NCBI RefSeq assembly: GCF_000964795.1
Contig: NZ_LANX01000001.1
Span: forward strand, 1,054,001-1,118,000
Direction: 5' to 3'
Length of the DNA stretch: 64,000 bases
Origin: Candidatus Neoehrlichia procyonis str. RAC413
GTDB taxonomy: Bacteria > Pseudomonadota > Alphaproteobacteria > Rickettsiales > Anaplasmataceae
Part shown: in pieces, positions 29,703-40,326 of the stretch
How the letters are laid out: every line of letters begins with the position of its first letter
Numbering within the stretch: position 1 is the first letter of the stretch
Made by a program: the position numbers and the translations under genes
The notes under the pieces: generated by a model
The model's input: only the letters and a program-made list of their open reading frames with translations
What the model was told of the DNA's origin: nothing
Database searches by the model: none

Positions 29703-30482
29703 CTAAAGTTTATTTTCTTTTGTCCATTTTGCAAACTCTTCTTTACTGACAGCTACTATTGTAATAGGCATGAATCCATGAAGTCTACCACAAAGTTCAG
29801 AGCATTGTCCATAATAAACGCCGGGCTTTTTAATATTAAACCAAGTTTCATTTAATCTACCTGGAACTGCATCAATTTTTACTCCAAGGGCAGGTACTGC
29901 CCAGCTATGTATTACATCTGCACTTGTAACCTGCACCAATACATTAACATTTATTGGTACTACAATTTTACGATCTACTTCAAGTAAACGTAATTCCCCT
30001 TCTTTTAAATCATTAGAAGCTTTCATGTAGCTGTCAAATTTAATATTATAATCAGGGTATATATAACTCCAATACCACTGATAACCAATTGCTTTTATGA
30101 TTAACTCAGCTTTAGGTATTTTTTGTTCCTTTTGAATTAATTGTACATTACTAATTGTAAGAAACCCTACTAATATTAATGGAATAACTGTCCATGTAAT
30201 TTCGAGTAATGCATTATGAGAATTTTTATTGTTAAAAGTAGCCTGCACATTATCTTTTTTGCGAAACCGAATTATTATATATAACAACATAGCAAAAACG
30301 ATGGCTAATATTGTTAGCATTATTACCATTACAACATTATGTGAATGTATAATGTTTTCCATAATATCAGTTGCAGGGTCCTGAAAACCTATTTGCCATG
30401 GCGATGCAGATATGGCATATGAATTGGAATAGTTACATATTACATTAAATAAAAAAAGCAAGCAGAGGCAAATTGTGAGCAT
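29703..30482 (-). CDS. ctaC: Cytochrome c oxidase subunit II
   Basis: Carries the CuA centre that accepts electrons from cytochrome c. 259 residues with a signal peptide ([23 protein letters not shown]) and two transmembrane helices (about residues 50-70 and 92-110). A periplasmic cupredoxin domain contains the CuA ligands in [17 protein letters not shown]. The aromatic electron-entry motif is [12 protein letters not shown]. First gene of the ctaC-ctaD-ctaB operon; its promoter lies in the 0.6-kb gap upstream. Confidence 0.97.
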   Translation of the reverse strand: MLTICLCLLFLFNVICNYSNSYAISASPWQIGFQDPATDIMENIIHSHNVVMVIMLTILAIVFAMLLYIIIRFRKKDNVQATFNNKNSHNALLEITWTVIPLILVGFLTISNVQLIQKEQKIPKAELIIKAIGYQWYWSYIYPDYNIKFDSYMKASNDLKEGELRLLEVDRKIVVPINVNVLVQVTSADVIHSWAVPALGVKIDAVPGRLNETWFNIKKPGVYYGQCSELCGRLHGFMPITIVAVSKEEFAKWTKENKL

Positions 30483-31118
30483 GAAATTTATAATTTTACT
30501 GGTTTACATTTCTATCATCAAGGTTATGGAAATGCAAGAATTTTGTGCCGTTGGGACTTATTGTCATTATATAATAGGCTATTGATACTATGTAGCAATA
30601 TGTCATATGTGCTGTAGCGTGTATAATTATAAGTTACCTTATGTACTTTATTTTTATAGATTTATGATAAATAATAGTAGTAATTATAAATAATAGGGAT
30701 TAAGTGCTTATAAATGAATTGAGTATATGTTTAGCGTTGTGTGTTTGTCAATATATGTGATAGAATGTATAAGTAATATGTGCATAAGGAAAGCTATATG
30801 TTAAAATGCTTTTTAAGGGTGAGATTGCTATAGTTGAGTGACATTGTGTAAATAATGTGTTTTATGTAGTGAGAATTTTGTATTAAGATTTTGTAAATGT
30901 GTGTAATATAGTAATGTTCTGTACTTCTATTGAGGAACAAGCATAAGCAAAATTTTGTTTGCTTTACTGTGATATGGTGAAAGCAATAAGTTATTTTGTT
31001 GATAAATAACAATATTGGTCATTTAATAATAACATAATCGATAATGCTGTGTTTTACTGGCATATTAAGAAATATGCCTAAATTTTACAACCTAAAGGTG
31101 TATATACTTAATGGTATA
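30483..31118. other. Intergenic region upstream of ctaC / downstream of lysC
   Basis: About 0.64 kb holding the ctaC promoter region on the minus strand. A 72-codon minus-strand frame at 30794-31012 is Tyr/His/Asn-rich low-complexity text typical of translated AT-rich spacer and is not called. Otherwise nothing seen. Confidence 0.55.
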
Positions 31119-32336
31119 CTATGATTGAAGTTCAAATGCATCATGTAAAACTTTGATAGCTAATGTTGAATGTAGGCGCTCTATTAATACACTAATTTTT
31201 ATTTCTGATGTAGTGATAGCTAATATTTTTATTCCATTTTTATCTAAAGTGCTAAACATTTTATATGCTACTCCAGGATTAGATATCATTCCTACACCAA
31301 TAATTGAGATTTCTGATACAGTTGGATTTACTATTAGATTTTGATATATAATTTGATCTTTTAACTTTGTTAAAAGTTCTGTTGTTCTTGCAATATTATC
31401 TTCTGAAACCGTGAAAGTTACATTAATACTTTTGTGCTCTATATTTTGTATAATCATGTCAACACTAATGTTATTTTGTGCAAGTGGTGCAAATACTGAA
31501 GCAATGCCGGTGAGAGCATTAATAGAATTTACTGTTATACTTGCTATATTATTATTAAGTGTAATACCTGTAATAGTATGGCTTTCCATAATTCTTCCTC
31601 TTTTTGTTACGAATGTTCCTTTTGTATTTGTAAAAGTGGATAATACGCACAATGTTATATTATATCTCATTGCAATTTCTACAGATCTTACTTGTAATAC
31701 TTTTGCTCCTAAAGAAGACATTTCTAGCATTTCTTCGTATGTAATATTATTAAGCTTACGTGCTGTAGGAACAATGTTAGGGTCAGTAGTGTAGATTCCA
31801 TCTACATCTGTATATATATAACAGAGGTCTGATTTTAATGCAGCAGCAATAGCTACTGCAGATGTATCTGATCCCCCCCTACCTAAAGTTGTGATACGAT
31901 TATTGTACACTCCTTGAAATCCAGCGATAATTGCAACGTTATTATCTTCTAAAAATTCTTTGAGTAAACTGCTTTCAATATCAACTATTCTTGCATTAGA
32001 ATGATGAGAAGAAGTTTTAATAGGTATCTGCCACCCTAGCCAAGATCTAGTTTTGATATTCATTTTTTGTAATGCAAGAGATAAAAGCCCGGATGATATT
32101 TGCTCTCCTGAAGAAATAATAGAGTCATATTCAGATAATTCTGAGATAGAATGTAAGTTAGATAACTGCTTGACTGTAGAAATAATATTATTGGTAAATG
32201 TACCCATAGCAGATACAACTACCACTATTTTATGATTATTTATAACATCATTTTGAATTATTTTTGCTACTCGGTTAATACAATCTATATCTTTTAAAGA
32301 AGTACCACCGAATTTTTTAATAATAATTTTTTTCAT
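31119..32336 (-). CDS. lysC: Aspartate kinase
   Basis: Phosphorylates aspartate, the entry to the diaminopimelate/lysine branch. 405 residues. The N-terminal kinase signature is IIKKFGGTSLKDID, with GRGGSDTSAVAIAAAL near residue 155 and YTDVDGIYTTDPNIVP following. Two C-terminal ACT domains (about residues 260-400) imply allosteric control by lysine and/or threonine. Monofunctional, single-gene transcript. Consistent with Ehrlichia retaining the lysine/DAP route. Confidence 0.96.
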   Translation of the reverse strand: MKKIIIKKFGGTSLKDIDCINRVAKIIQNDVINNHKIVVVVSAMGTFTNNIISTVKQLSNLHSISELSEYDSIISSGEQISSGLLSLALQKMNIKTRSWLGWQIPIKTSSHHSNARIVDIESSLLKEFLEDNNVAIIAGFQGVYNNRITTLGRGGSDTSAVAIAAALKSDLCYIYTDVDGIYTTDPNIVPTARKLNNITYEEMLEMSSLGAKVLQVRSVEIAMRYNITLCVLSTFTNTKGTFVTKRGRIMESHTITGITLNNNIASITVNSINALTGIASVFAPLAQNNISVDMIIQNIEHKSINVTFTVSEDNIARTTELLTKLKDQIIYQNLIVNPTVSEISIIGVGMISNPGVAYKMFSTLDKNGIKILAITTSEIKISVLIERLHSTLAIKVLHDAFELQS

Positions 32337-32366
32337 TGTTAAAGGAGCAAGTCGTTATAGTAAATT

Positions 32367-32400
32367 ATAGTTGATTTTTTATAGGATTAATATGAGTTAT
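32367..32400 (+). repeat. Direct repeat copy 1 of the metG upstream sequence
   Basis: Matches 32985-33018 in 30 of 34 positions, beginning with 14 identical bases (ATAGTTGATTTTTT). The second copy ends 25 bases before the metG ATG. The copies are 618 bases apart. Confidence 0.7.
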
Positions 32401-32984
32401 TTGTATAATAAGTTAAAACTTATAGGAAATTATAACTCTACATGATTCAGATAAAGTACTTTATTTGTTAGTAAAGCATTTTTGTTTAAATTAATATTAG
32501 CTATAACCATTAGACTATATTAGCGATAAGCATATAAATTATTTATAATTGTTTGTGGCACAAATAATTTGTATGCTATTGAATTGTAATTTACATACCT
32601 TTCCTTAATCAATAAGCTAAGTTTAGTTAAAACATCAAAAATTTATTATTGAGCATGTTAATATTATTAACTTCAATTTAGGATTGCCTGAATGTTGTGT
32701 ATTCAGTGACTTTGTTTTGCCCTTAACATTCAAAGGTTTGAGCATTGTAACTAATTATCTTCAAAATTATCCTATAAAGTATAAGAATAATTGTCACGTT
32801 CTCGTTAAGTGTTTTGTGGAAGTGTTGACCTTATTGTATATGGTATCTAACTATGGGATACCAAAAAAGTTTAGCACTTAAACAACAAGTGCGCTGCATA
32901 CTTTTATTGATTTTATTAAGTTGATTTTGTACAGTGTTAGTACTGCTAATATGCCTTATTATAAGCATATCTATTTGTTATTAT

Positions 32985-33018
32985 ATAGTTGATTTTTTGT
33001 AGGATTGATATAAGTAAT
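32985..33018 (+). repeat. Direct repeat copy 2, immediately upstream of metG
   Basis: Partner of 32367-32400. It probably contains part of the metG promoter or leader, so copy 1 may be a displaced duplicate of that promoter. Confidence 0.7.
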
Positions 33019-33043
33019 TAACTAAAACTGAAAGCTATTTACA

Positions 33044-34570
33044 ATGGAAAAAAAGTATTTTTACGTTACTACTCCTGTCTACTATGTAAATGATGTTCCT
33101 CATATAGGTCATCTTTATACGACATTAATTTGCGATGTTATGGCAAGGTTTATGCGCCTTAATGGATATGCTGTTAAGTTTGTTACAGGTACAGATGAGC
33201 ATGGCTATAAGATTCACAAAGCAGCAGAGAAAAATGGTATTTGTGTAAAAGATTTTGTGGATAATAATAGTGCTGTTTTTAAAAATTTGGCCAATGTAAT
33301 GAAGTGTAGCTATGATGACTTTATTCGAACAACAGAAAAACGTCATAAAGATGCAGTATGTTGTTTATGGCAACGTTTGTGCGATTATAATCAGGTATAC
33401 TTAGGACGTTATTCCGGTTGGTATGCTGTACGTGATGAGGCATTTTATCATGAAAGAGAACTTGTTAATAATCGCGCCCCTACGGGAGCTGAAGTAGAAT
33501 GGATAGAGGAACCTAGTTATTTTTTTAAATTGTCAGAATGGAAAGATGCGTTACTTGATTTTTATAATAATAACCCTAACTTTATTACACCAAAACATAG
33601 ATTAAATGAAGTAATTGCGTTTGTAAAATCTGGATTAAAGGATTTATCAATATCAAGACAGGGTTTATTATGGGGCATAGGGGTGCCAAATGATGAAAAG
33701 CATGTGATATATGTTTGGGTTGATGCTTTATCTAATTATTTAACTGCACTTGGTTTTCCAGATATTTTACGAAAAGAGTATCAACAATATTGGAATAATG
33801 TTAATAGTTTGAGTGTGCATGTGATAGGGAAAGATATATTAAAATTTCATGCTGTATATTGGCCTGCTATTTTGATGGCTGCTAAGTTACCTTTGCCTAA
33901 AAAAATTTTGGCACATGGTTGGTGGATAAATGAAGGACAAAAAATTTCTAAATCTGTAGGAAATATTATAGAACCTTTTAAATTGATAAAGGAGTTTGGT
34001 ATTGATCAAATTCGATATTTTCTTATTAAAGAAATTCCTATAGGAAATGATGGTAATTTTTCGCGTCAAAATGTTATTAATTGTATAAATTATGAATTAG
34101 CAAATAATATAGGTAATCTTGTACATAGAACGGTTACTTTTATACATAGGGAATGTGGTGGATTTATTCCGGAAGTAGATATTAGTCTATTTAACGATAA
34201 GGAATCATTGCCTGATTATCAAGATATATTGAATCAAGTAAAAAATTATATGTTGCACTATGATCTTTATGAAATTATAAAATTTATAATGTGTATGTCT
34301 TCTACTGCAAATGAATATATAGCTGAAAGGGCTCCATGGCAGCTTTGTAAAACAGATAGAAAACGTATGGAGGCTGTTTTATATAAACTTGTAGAATATA
34401 TAAGATGCATTGGTATATTATTGCAACCTATTATGCCAGATACAGCTACAAAAATTTTAGATCAGATAGCCATTTCTGCGGATAAGAGGTGTTTTAATTC
34501 TTTGCTCATACGGAGTAGTATGAGAAGTAAATTACCGGATTCTTGGCCTATTTTTCAAAAATACGAATGA
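33044..34570 (+). CDS. metG: Methionyl-tRNA synthetase
   Basis: Class I aminoacyl-tRNA synthetase. 508 residues. The HIGH signature is in PVYYVNDVPHIGHLYT near residue 20, GTDEHGYKIHKAA follows, and the KMSKS loop reads KISKSVGN near residue 305. The stretch AFYHERELVNNRAPTGAEVEW shows the zinc-knuckle-free form of the connective domain found in many alphaproteobacteria. It ends after the anticodon-binding domain, with no C-terminal tRNA-binding appendix. ATG at 33044; monocistronic between two gaps. Confidence 0.97.
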   Translation: MEKKYFYVTTPVYYVNDVPHIGHLYTTLICDVMARFMRLNGYAVKFVTGTDEHGYKIHKAAEKNGICVKDFVDNNSAVFKNLANVMKCSYDDFIRTTEKRHKDAVCCLWQRLCDYNQVYLGRYSGWYAVRDEAFYHERELVNNRAPTGAEVEWIEEPSYFFKLSEWKDALLDFYNNNPNFITPKHRLNEVIAFVKSGLKDLSISRQGLLWGIGVPNDEKHVIYVWVDALSNYLTALGFPDILRKEYQQYWNNVNSLSVHVIGKDILKFHAVYWPAILMAAKLPLPKKILAHGWWINEGQKISKSVGNIIEPFKLIKEFGIDQIRYFLIKEIPIGNDGNFSRQNVINCINYELANNIGNLVHRTVTFIHRECGGFIPEVDISLFNDKESLPDYQDILNQVKNYMLHYDLYEIIKFIMCMSSTANEYIAERAPWQLCKTDRKRMEAVLYKLVEYIRCIGILLQPIMPDTATKILDQIAISADKRCFNSLLIRSSMRSKLPDSWPIFQKYE

Positions 34571-35166
34571 TTGTATGTTAGTAAGTTGTCCTATATTAGT
34601 TGATTAATTCTTAATAAATATTAAATAGAGAATTGTTGTTAATATTTTTTATCTTATGTAAAGAAAGGGTAGTATTCATAGTATAATATTTTCATATACT
34701 TGCATACAATAATAATTTTTTATATATTGATATGGTTATTTTGTATGTGAAGTTATTTCGTGATAGCATTTTAATGCTATCAGTAAGATATTAGTATGGT
34801 TCTTTATTTTTTGTCATAAATTTTTCTTGTTATTATAGTAAGGATCGTATCTGTATTATAAATTAATAATTTGTGAAGTGTAAATTATTGGTAGTATGTT
34901 ATATTAATGTGTGGTGGATATAATGTTAATATCACTGTAGAAAGTAGGGTTGTGTTGCATATTATATATGATTGAAGTATCTTAATTAGTGTTGGTAGCT
35001 ATGATTTGTCTATGGAATAATAAGCATTATAAAATGTAGTAAATTATTTATTGTGTTTAAAAATTATATAGTAAACTTTAGTGTATAAGGTGCTTTTTAA
35101 TATTATTAGTTTGTTAGTTGATAACTTATTCAGTTGCTAATGTAGTTAAATTAATGAGTTGTTTTG
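34571..35166. other. Intergenic gap with decayed ubiE fragment
   Basis: About 0.6 kb between convergent metG and ubiE. It contains a degenerate copy of part of ubiE (listed separately) and a perfect 9-base hairpin inside that copy. The rest shows no gene. Confidence 0.65.
34741..34840 (-). pseudogene. Decayed partial copy of ubiE (C-terminal part)
   Basis: The plus-strand text at 34741-34840 aligns almost colinearly (offset 513-514 bases) with 35254-35353, inside the C-terminal coding part of ubiE. Shared blocks include TAATGCTATC, AAGATATT and TTCTTTATT, with similar text between. It has no open reading frame. It is a partial duplication of the neighbouring gene, now non-functional. Confidence 0.75.
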
Positions 35167-35859
35167 TTATATTTTGCTTGCTATGTATAAGGTAACAATC
35201 TTATTACACATGTTTTCATAGTTTATTACAGTAAAACCGGCATTTTCTATTTCTTGTATAAAGTTATTTTGTGATGGAAATGCCCTAATGCTATCGACAA
35301 GATATTGGTATGCTTCTTTATTATTTGCTATAAATTTTCCTATATTAGGAATAACATAAAAAGAATAAAAGTCATAAATTTTGCTAAACAAGTTGTTGTC
35401 TTGTAATGGAGAAAATTCTAAACATATAAATTGCCCTTTAGGGGATAACACTCTATATGCTTCCTGTAATGCACGTTGCCTGTTGGAGACATTACGTATT
35501 CCAAAGATAATAGTGTAATAGTCAAAAGTATTGTTAGGGAACGGAAGATGCTCTGCATCTGAACATACCCATTGTAATTTTAGTACATTTGCATTGATTG
35601 CGCAATCGCGACCATGCCTGATCATCTGATAATTTATATCACATACAGTAATATCAAGGTTTTTCTTTTTCAAAATTTTTATAGCTATGTCTCCGGTTCC
35701 GCATGCTACATCAAGAAGTGACCCTTTATCTTTGGTAATACAATTAATTACTTTTAACTTCCAAAATCTATGAAGACCGAAACTCATAATATCATTCATA
35801 ATATTATAGCAGGGTGCTACCGAGCTAAATACCTGATGAACAAAATTAGATTTTTGCAT
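35167..35859 (-). CDS. ubiE: Ubiquinone/menaquinone biosynthesis C-methyltransferase UbiE
   Basis: SAM-dependent methyltransferase that methylates the ring of ubiquinone precursors. 230 residues. The N-terminal signature is VFSSVAPCYNIMNDIMSFGLHRFWK. The SAM-binding loop is LLDVACGTGDIAIKI near residue 48, followed by SDAEHLPFPNNTFDYYTIIFGIRNV and the YRVLSPKGQFICLEFS strand. It starts 3 bases after hslU, so it is the last gene of hslV-hslU-ubiE. A decayed copy of its 3' part lies downstream. Confidence 0.96.
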   Translation of the reverse strand: MQKSNFVHQVFSSVAPCYNIMNDIMSFGLHRFWKLKVINCITKDKGSLLDVACGTGDIAIKILKKKNLDITVCDINYQMIRHGRDCAINANVLKLQWVCSDAEHLPFPNNTFDYYTIIFGIRNVSNRQRALQEAYRVLSPKGQFICLEFSPLQDNNLFSKIYDFYSFYVIPNIGKFIANNKEAYQYLVDSIRAFPSQNNFIQEIENAGFTVINYENMCNKIVTLYIASKI

Positions 35860-35862
35860 GCG

Positions 35863-37266
35863 CTATAAAATAAACTTGGAAAGATCTAGTTGTTTTGAAA
35901 TGTCTTCAAGTTTTCTTTTGACATATTGCTCATCTATTATATATGTTTTTCCGCTATTTTCTGATGCAGTATAGCTTATATCTTCCATTAATTTTTCTAA
36001 AATAGTATGTAACCTTCGTGCGCCAATATTTTCAACTTCTCTATTAACTACAGAAGCTATTTCTGCGATTGTAGAAACACCGTCATCAGAAAAATCAATA
36101 GTCACATTTTCTGTTTTCATTAAAGCACAATATTGCTTTAATAAACTTGATTCTGGCTCTGTAAGAATTTTGATTAAGTCATCTTTGCTTAAAGGGTTGA
36201 GTTCTACTCTAATAGGAAGGCGCCCTTGTAATTCAGGCAATAAATCAGAAGGTTTAGCCAGGTGAAATGCACCAGATGCAATAAATAATATATGATCAGT
36301 TGTAATAGTCCCATATTTTGTTGTTACGCTTGTTCCTTCAAGCAGTGGTAAGAGATCACGTTGTACACCTTCTCTATTAACTTCTCCCCTAATTTCTGTT
36401 CGTGCGGCAATTTTATCTATTTCATCTAGGAATACAATTCCATCATTACTTGCTATATATAAAGCTTCTTTAATAATTTTATCTTCATCAATTAGTTTCT
36501 CTGTTTCTTCATGTATGAGTATTTCTCTTGCTTCTTTTACTGTAACATTAATAGTTTTAAGTTGTTTATTGTTTCCTAGCATTTTATGTACTATTTCGTT
36601 AATGTTCATGATTCCTACTTGTCCACCTTGTATTCCTGGTATATCAAAGGAAGAAGCTATACTTTTGTTCTCTTTGACGCTAATTGATATTTCGGAATCT
36701 TCAAATTCTCCAGCTGCTAATTTACTCTGAAAAGTATTTCTTGTTTCTTCACTTGCATCTTGACCAATAAGAGCATTTAAAATAATGTTTTCTGCAATTT
36801 CCGCAGCTTTTTTTGCAAAAATTTTTCTATATTTTTTTTTAACTAATCCAATAGCTATATCTACAAGGTCACGTATAATAGAATCTACATCACGTCCTAC
36901 GTAACCAACTTCAGTGAATTTTGTTGCTTCAACTTTTATAAATGGCGCATTAGCTAATTTTGCTAGACGACGAGCTATTTCTGTTTTACCAATACCTGTA
37001 TGTCCTATCATTAATATGTTTTTTGGTATAATTTCTTCTCGTAAAGGCAAAGGTACTTTGTTACGACGCCAGCGATTACGTAATGCTATAGCAACAGCAC
37101 GCTTAGCTTCTGCTTGACCTATGATGAACCTATCCAATTCTTGAGTGATTTGTTTAGGCGATAATTCTTGTATTATGCTATCTTCTTGACTTTGATGTAT
37201 AGGGTCAGTACTACTATGAAGATCTTTGCTATTATTACAAGTTTGATATTTACTTATCAAAGACAT
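35863..37266 (-). CDS. hslU: ATP-dependent protease ATPase subunit HslU (ClpY)
   Basis: AAA+ unfoldase that feeds substrates to HslV. 467 residues. [23 protein letters not shown] opens the domain. The pore loop is in [11 protein letters not shown], Walker A is [16 protein letters not shown] and Walker B is [12 protein letters not shown]. Sensor regions include [11 protein letters not shown] and [18 protein letters not shown]. The C-terminus ends [11 protein letters not shown], the tail that docks into HslV. A short extra N-terminal extension of about 30 residues precedes the usual start. It starts 3 bases after hslV. Confidence 0.97.
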   Translation of the reverse strand: MSLISKYQTCNNSKDLHSSTDPIHQSQEDSIIQELSPKQITQELDRFIIGQAEAKRAVAIALRNRWRRNKVPLPLREEIIPKNILMIGHTGIGKTEIARRLAKLANAPFIKVEATKFTEVGYVGRDVDSIIRDLVDIAIGLVKKKYRKIFAKKAAEIAENIILNALIGQDASEETRNTFQSKLAAGEFEDSEISISVKENKSIASSFDIPGIQGGQVGIMNINEIVHKMLGNNKQLKTINVTVKEAREILIHEETEKLIDEDKIIKEALYIASNDGIVFLDEIDKIAARTEIRGEVNREGVQRDLLPLLEGTSVTTKYGTITTDHILFIASGAFHLAKPSDLLPELQGRLPIRVELNPLSKDDLIKILTEPESSLLKQYCALMKTENVTIDFSDDGVSTIAEIASVVNREVENIGARRLHTILEKLMEDISYTASENSGKTYIIDEQYVKRKLEDISKQLDLSKFIL

Positions 37267-37269
37267 AAA

Positions 37270-37839
37270 TTAACCCTCTATTTTTTCCATTATAATGTTA
37301 TGATTAGTATAAATGCAAATTTCAGCAGCTATTTTCATAGATGTAGTTATTATGTACTCTAAACTCATTGTATTTTCAAGGTCTTCTTGTGCTGAACACA
37401 AAGCCCTTGCTGCTGCTAATGCAAAATTACCTCCTGAACCAATTGCTGCAATTCCATTTTCTGGTTCTAAAACATCACCGTTACCGGATATGATTAAAGA
37501 TACAGACTTATCTGCAACAATCATCATTGCTTCTAATTTACGTAAATATCTATCCATACGCCAATCCTTAGCTAATTCTACACATGCTCTCATTAATTGT
37601 CCAGGATGCTTTTCCAACTTACTTTCGAGTCTTTCGAATAGGGTAAATGCATCTGCAGTTGCTCCTGCGAAACCAGTAATTACTGTATTATTTGCTAAGC
37701 GCTTTATTTTTTTTGCGGAAGTTTTCATTACGGTATGACCCAAAGACACCTGTCCATCACCTGCTATTATGACACTATTATTTCTTCTAATACATAAAAT
37801 TGTTGTGCCATACATTGTATTGTTGTCTTTATGGTCCAT
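37270..37839 (-). CDS. hslV: ATP-dependent protease peptidase subunit HslV (ClpQ)
   Basis: Threonine peptidase forming the proteolytic core of the HslUV protease. 189 residues. The propeptide [11 protein letters not shown] (11 residues) precedes the catalytic Thr12 in [23 protein letters not shown]. The Lys of the active site is in [12 protein letters not shown], and the SGNGDVLEP and [14 protein letters not shown] segments are canonical. First gene of hslV-hslU-ubiE. Confidence 0.97.
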   Translation of the reverse strand: MDHKDNNTMYGTTILCIRRNNSVIIAGDGQVSLGHTVMKTSAKKIKRLANNTVITGFAGATADAFTLFERLESKLEKHPGQLMRACVELAKDWRMDRYLRKLEAMMIVADKSVSLIISGNGDVLEPENGIAAIGSGGNFALAAARALCSAQEDLENTMSLEYIITTSMKIAAEICIYTNHNIIMEKIEG

Positions 37840-38979
37840 ATAGATCCTCTTTTTATATATGCTATCTAAATGTTGTTAGTATAATTATGTAAAAGTGTAT
37901 AATATATGTCTTATTATTGAAAATCAATAAATATGAAGAAATAATAAGTAAGTTGCTGTGAAGTTAAGATTTTAAGTAATAAATTGATTTTAATTAATTT
38001 TATAATTTTTAAAATTTAAAAATAGTAGAATAATTGTACTACTTTCTTTTAAAGTCATTGTATTGTAGTTAGGTGTTAATTATAGAATCTGCTAATTAAT
38101 TGTATTGCTTAAGTAGAGGCGATACAATTAATGATATTTTCGATAAAAATTTAGATTTACATATTAAAAGAATAAAAAATAGGTCATTAGCGAATAAAAG
38201 TAGTATTAATGGATTAATTTAATAATTTTACATGATTTCAATGTATTTGCGACTTTTGCTGTGTGAATACTACTTAAACAGAGAGAAGTATTAAAATATT
38301 TTCTTCATATGCCTACTGACATTATCTATGTGATAGAATATATGGTAGCAATGATTTAACTAATAAAAGTAAAATTAAGTTGTATATTACCAGAGAATAT
38401 TATACAATAAAGTTAAGTTGCAAGTGTTATTAAACTTAATGTGGGGTTTATTTTTACTGTATTGGTTGATTTATAATTGCAACATAACTGTGATATACTG
38501 TAAGTATTATCATTATGTAAATAATATGTAACTTCTTTTGTTGTACTAGTAAATTTTTTTTACTTAGATAGAATGCACTAAGTTTTGTATTCATTTAACT
38601 TATAGTAGTTTGCAAAAGACTTTGTGTTTATTTACTGAGTAAGTAGTTTGTAATTTTATATAAAAAATAATATAAAAAGGCACATTTTTTTATTTATTTT
38701 TATGTGAATTACGGTAAATTTTTTTTATGATTTTTTTAAATAGCTTGTATAATAATTTTTTGTGCTATAGGTTTTACCTATATTATAAATATGCAGTTCC
38801 TAATATCTCCTTTTACTGTTTATATGTTGCAATGAGTTATCGGGTCTGTATAGGAGTTATGTAATCTAAAAAAATTAGTAAAGTTATAGCAGTTTATTTC
38901 AATGTTTATTGTGAGTAAGTGTATAAGGTGCATTGCATTGAGCTTTATTGAACTTAATTTTAATTGAAGAGAGAATTTT
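37840..38979. other. Divergent gap hslV/rho, about 1.1 kb
   Basis: Holds the promoters of hslV (minus) and rho (plus). A strong hairpin at 38095-38132 lies in the middle, far from either start. No gene was recognised; the minus-strand frame at 38820-39092 overlaps the rho start and is a shadow. Confidence 0.6.
38095..38132. repeat. 14-base-pair inverted repeat (hairpin) in hslV/rho gap
   Basis: Left arm ATTAATTGTATTGC (38095-38108), 10-base loop (38109-38118), right arm GCGATACAATTAAT (38119-38132). Pairing is complete with one G-T. It lacks a T tract on the plus strand and sits between divergent genes, so it is not an obvious terminator for a known gene. It may be a decayed gene's terminator, a protein-binding site or part of a small RNA. 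Confidence 0.6.
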
Positions 38980-40326
38980 ATGTCAGAAGATATTACTATA
39001 GAAGAAGGAGTTGTAAAGGAACAAAGTTCCGCTAATGAAAGTGAGGTACTATCAAAGGTTTTAAGTCTTAATGAACTAAAGAAGAAGAGCACTGAGGAGT
39101 TGTTAATAATAGCAGAAGAGTTAGGAGTTGTTAGTAATGGTAGGATGCTTAAGCAAGAGATAATATTTCATTTAATGAAGAAAGTAGTGAGTGAAGGTGG
39201 TATAGCGATAGGAGGAGGAGTTGTTGAAGTATTACCTGATGGATTTGGGTTTTTAAGATCTGCAGAAGCTAATTATGCTGCAAGTAGTGATGATGTGTAT
39301 ATATCTGTAGGGCAAATAAAGAAATTTAACTTAAGAACAGGTGATATAGTTAATGGAGAAATAAGAGCGCCAAGTGATAAGGAAAGGTATTTTACATTAG
39401 TAAAAGCATATAATATAAATTTTACAGAGATAGGGAAATTGCAAAGATATGTACACTTTGATGATTTAATACCGTTATATCCGGAGGAAAGAATACTGTT
39501 AGAATGTAGTGATACAATAGGTAAGGATAAAAAGGATATTAGTATGAGAGCTATAGATATAATAGCCCCTTTGGGGAAAGGACAAAGGGCACTAATAGTA
39601 GCTCCACCTAGAGCAGGTAAGACAATAATATTACAACAAATAGCGCATTCAATATCGGTTAATCATCCAGATATGGAATTAATAGTATTATTAATAGATG
39701 AAAGGCCGGAAGAAGTAACAGATATGTTAAGGTCAGTGAAGGGGGAAGTAGTAAGCTCTACATTTGATGAGCCTGCGTATAGACATGTGCAACTTGCAGA
39801 AATAGTTATAGAGAAAGCTAAGAGGATGGTAGAGCATAAAAAGGATGTAGTAATATTGTTAGATTCGATAACAAGGTTAGCAAGAGCATATAATGCAGTG
39901 ATTCCATCGTCTGGTAAGGTATTAACAGGAGGAGTAGATTCTAACGCATTGCAAAGGCCAAAAAGATTTTTTGGAGCTGCAAGGAATATAGAGAAAGGTG
40001 GATCACTGACAATAATAGCAACAGCATTAGTAGAAACAGGATCAAAAATGGATGAGGTCATTTTTGAAGAATTTAAAGGTACAGGTAATTGTGAAATAAT
40101 TCTTGATAGAAAGATAGCGGATAAGAGGATATATCCAGCAATAGATATATCAAAATCTGGAACAAGAAAAGAAGATATGTTGATAGATAATGTATGTTTA
40201 AAGAAGGTGTGGTTATTAAGGAGATTGTTATCGGCAATGGGATCTATAGAAGCTATGGAATTTTTGAGGGATAAATTGAGTATAGCAAAAGATAATAATG
40301 ACTTTTTTGAGATGATGAATAGTTAA
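38980..40326 (+). CDS. rho: Transcription termination factor Rho
   Basis: Hexameric RNA helicase that ends transcription at C-rich unstructured RNA. 448 residues. The N-terminal [20 protein letters not shown] is the Rho N domain. The cold-shock-like RNA-binding domain carries [23 protein letters not shown]. Walker A is [15 protein letters not shown], Walker B is [16 protein letters not shown], and the Q/R loops include [22 protein letters not shown]. The coding strand is notably purine-rich compared with neighbours. ATG at 38980. The scarcity of intrinsic terminators in this window fits reliance on Rho. Confidence 0.98.
   Translation: MSEDITIEEGVVKEQSSANESEVLSKVLSLNELKKKSTEELLIIAEELGVVSNGRMLKQEIIFHLMKKVVSEGGIAIGGGVVEVLPDGFGFLRSAEANYAASSDDVYISVGQIKKFNLRTGDIVNGEIRAPSDKERYFTLVKAYNINFTEIGKLQRYVHFDDLIPLYPEERILLECSDTIGKDKKDISMRAIDIIAPLGKGQRALIVAPPRAGKTIILQQIAHSISVNHPDMELIVLLIDERPEEVTDMLRSVKGEVVSSTFDEPAYRHVQLAEIVIEKAKRMVEHKKDVVILLDSITRLARAYNAVIPSSGKVLTGGVDSNALQRPKRFFGAARNIEKGGSLTIIATALVETGSKMDEVIFEEFKGTGNCEIILDRKIADKRIYPAIDISKSGTRKEDMLIDNVCLKKVWLLRRLLSAMGSIEAMEFLRDKLSIAKDNNDFFEMMNS

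Larger units (their letters stand above)
32337..33043. other. Divergent gap lysC/metG with duplicated metG leader
   Basis: About 0.7 kb. The 34 bases directly before metG (32985-33018) recur at 32367-32400 with four mismatches. A 65-codon TTG frame at 32684-32881 and its complement are locally less AT-rich than the surroundings; this may be a gene remnant, but I recognise nothing. Confidence 0.55.

Noticed and set aside
30794-31012. 72-codon minus-strand frame in the ctaC upstream gap
   Set aside because: Low-complexity His/Tyr/Asn/Ile composition, no ribosome-binding site and no recognisable motif.
32684-32881. 65-codon TTG-start frame in the lysC/metG gap
   Set aside because: Locally less AT-rich, and possibly a remnant, but the complementary strand is equally plausible and neither resembles a known family. 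Kept only as a remark.
38820-39092. 90-codon minus-strand frame over the rho start
   Set aside because: Overlaps the confirmed start of rho on the opposite strand; a shadow.
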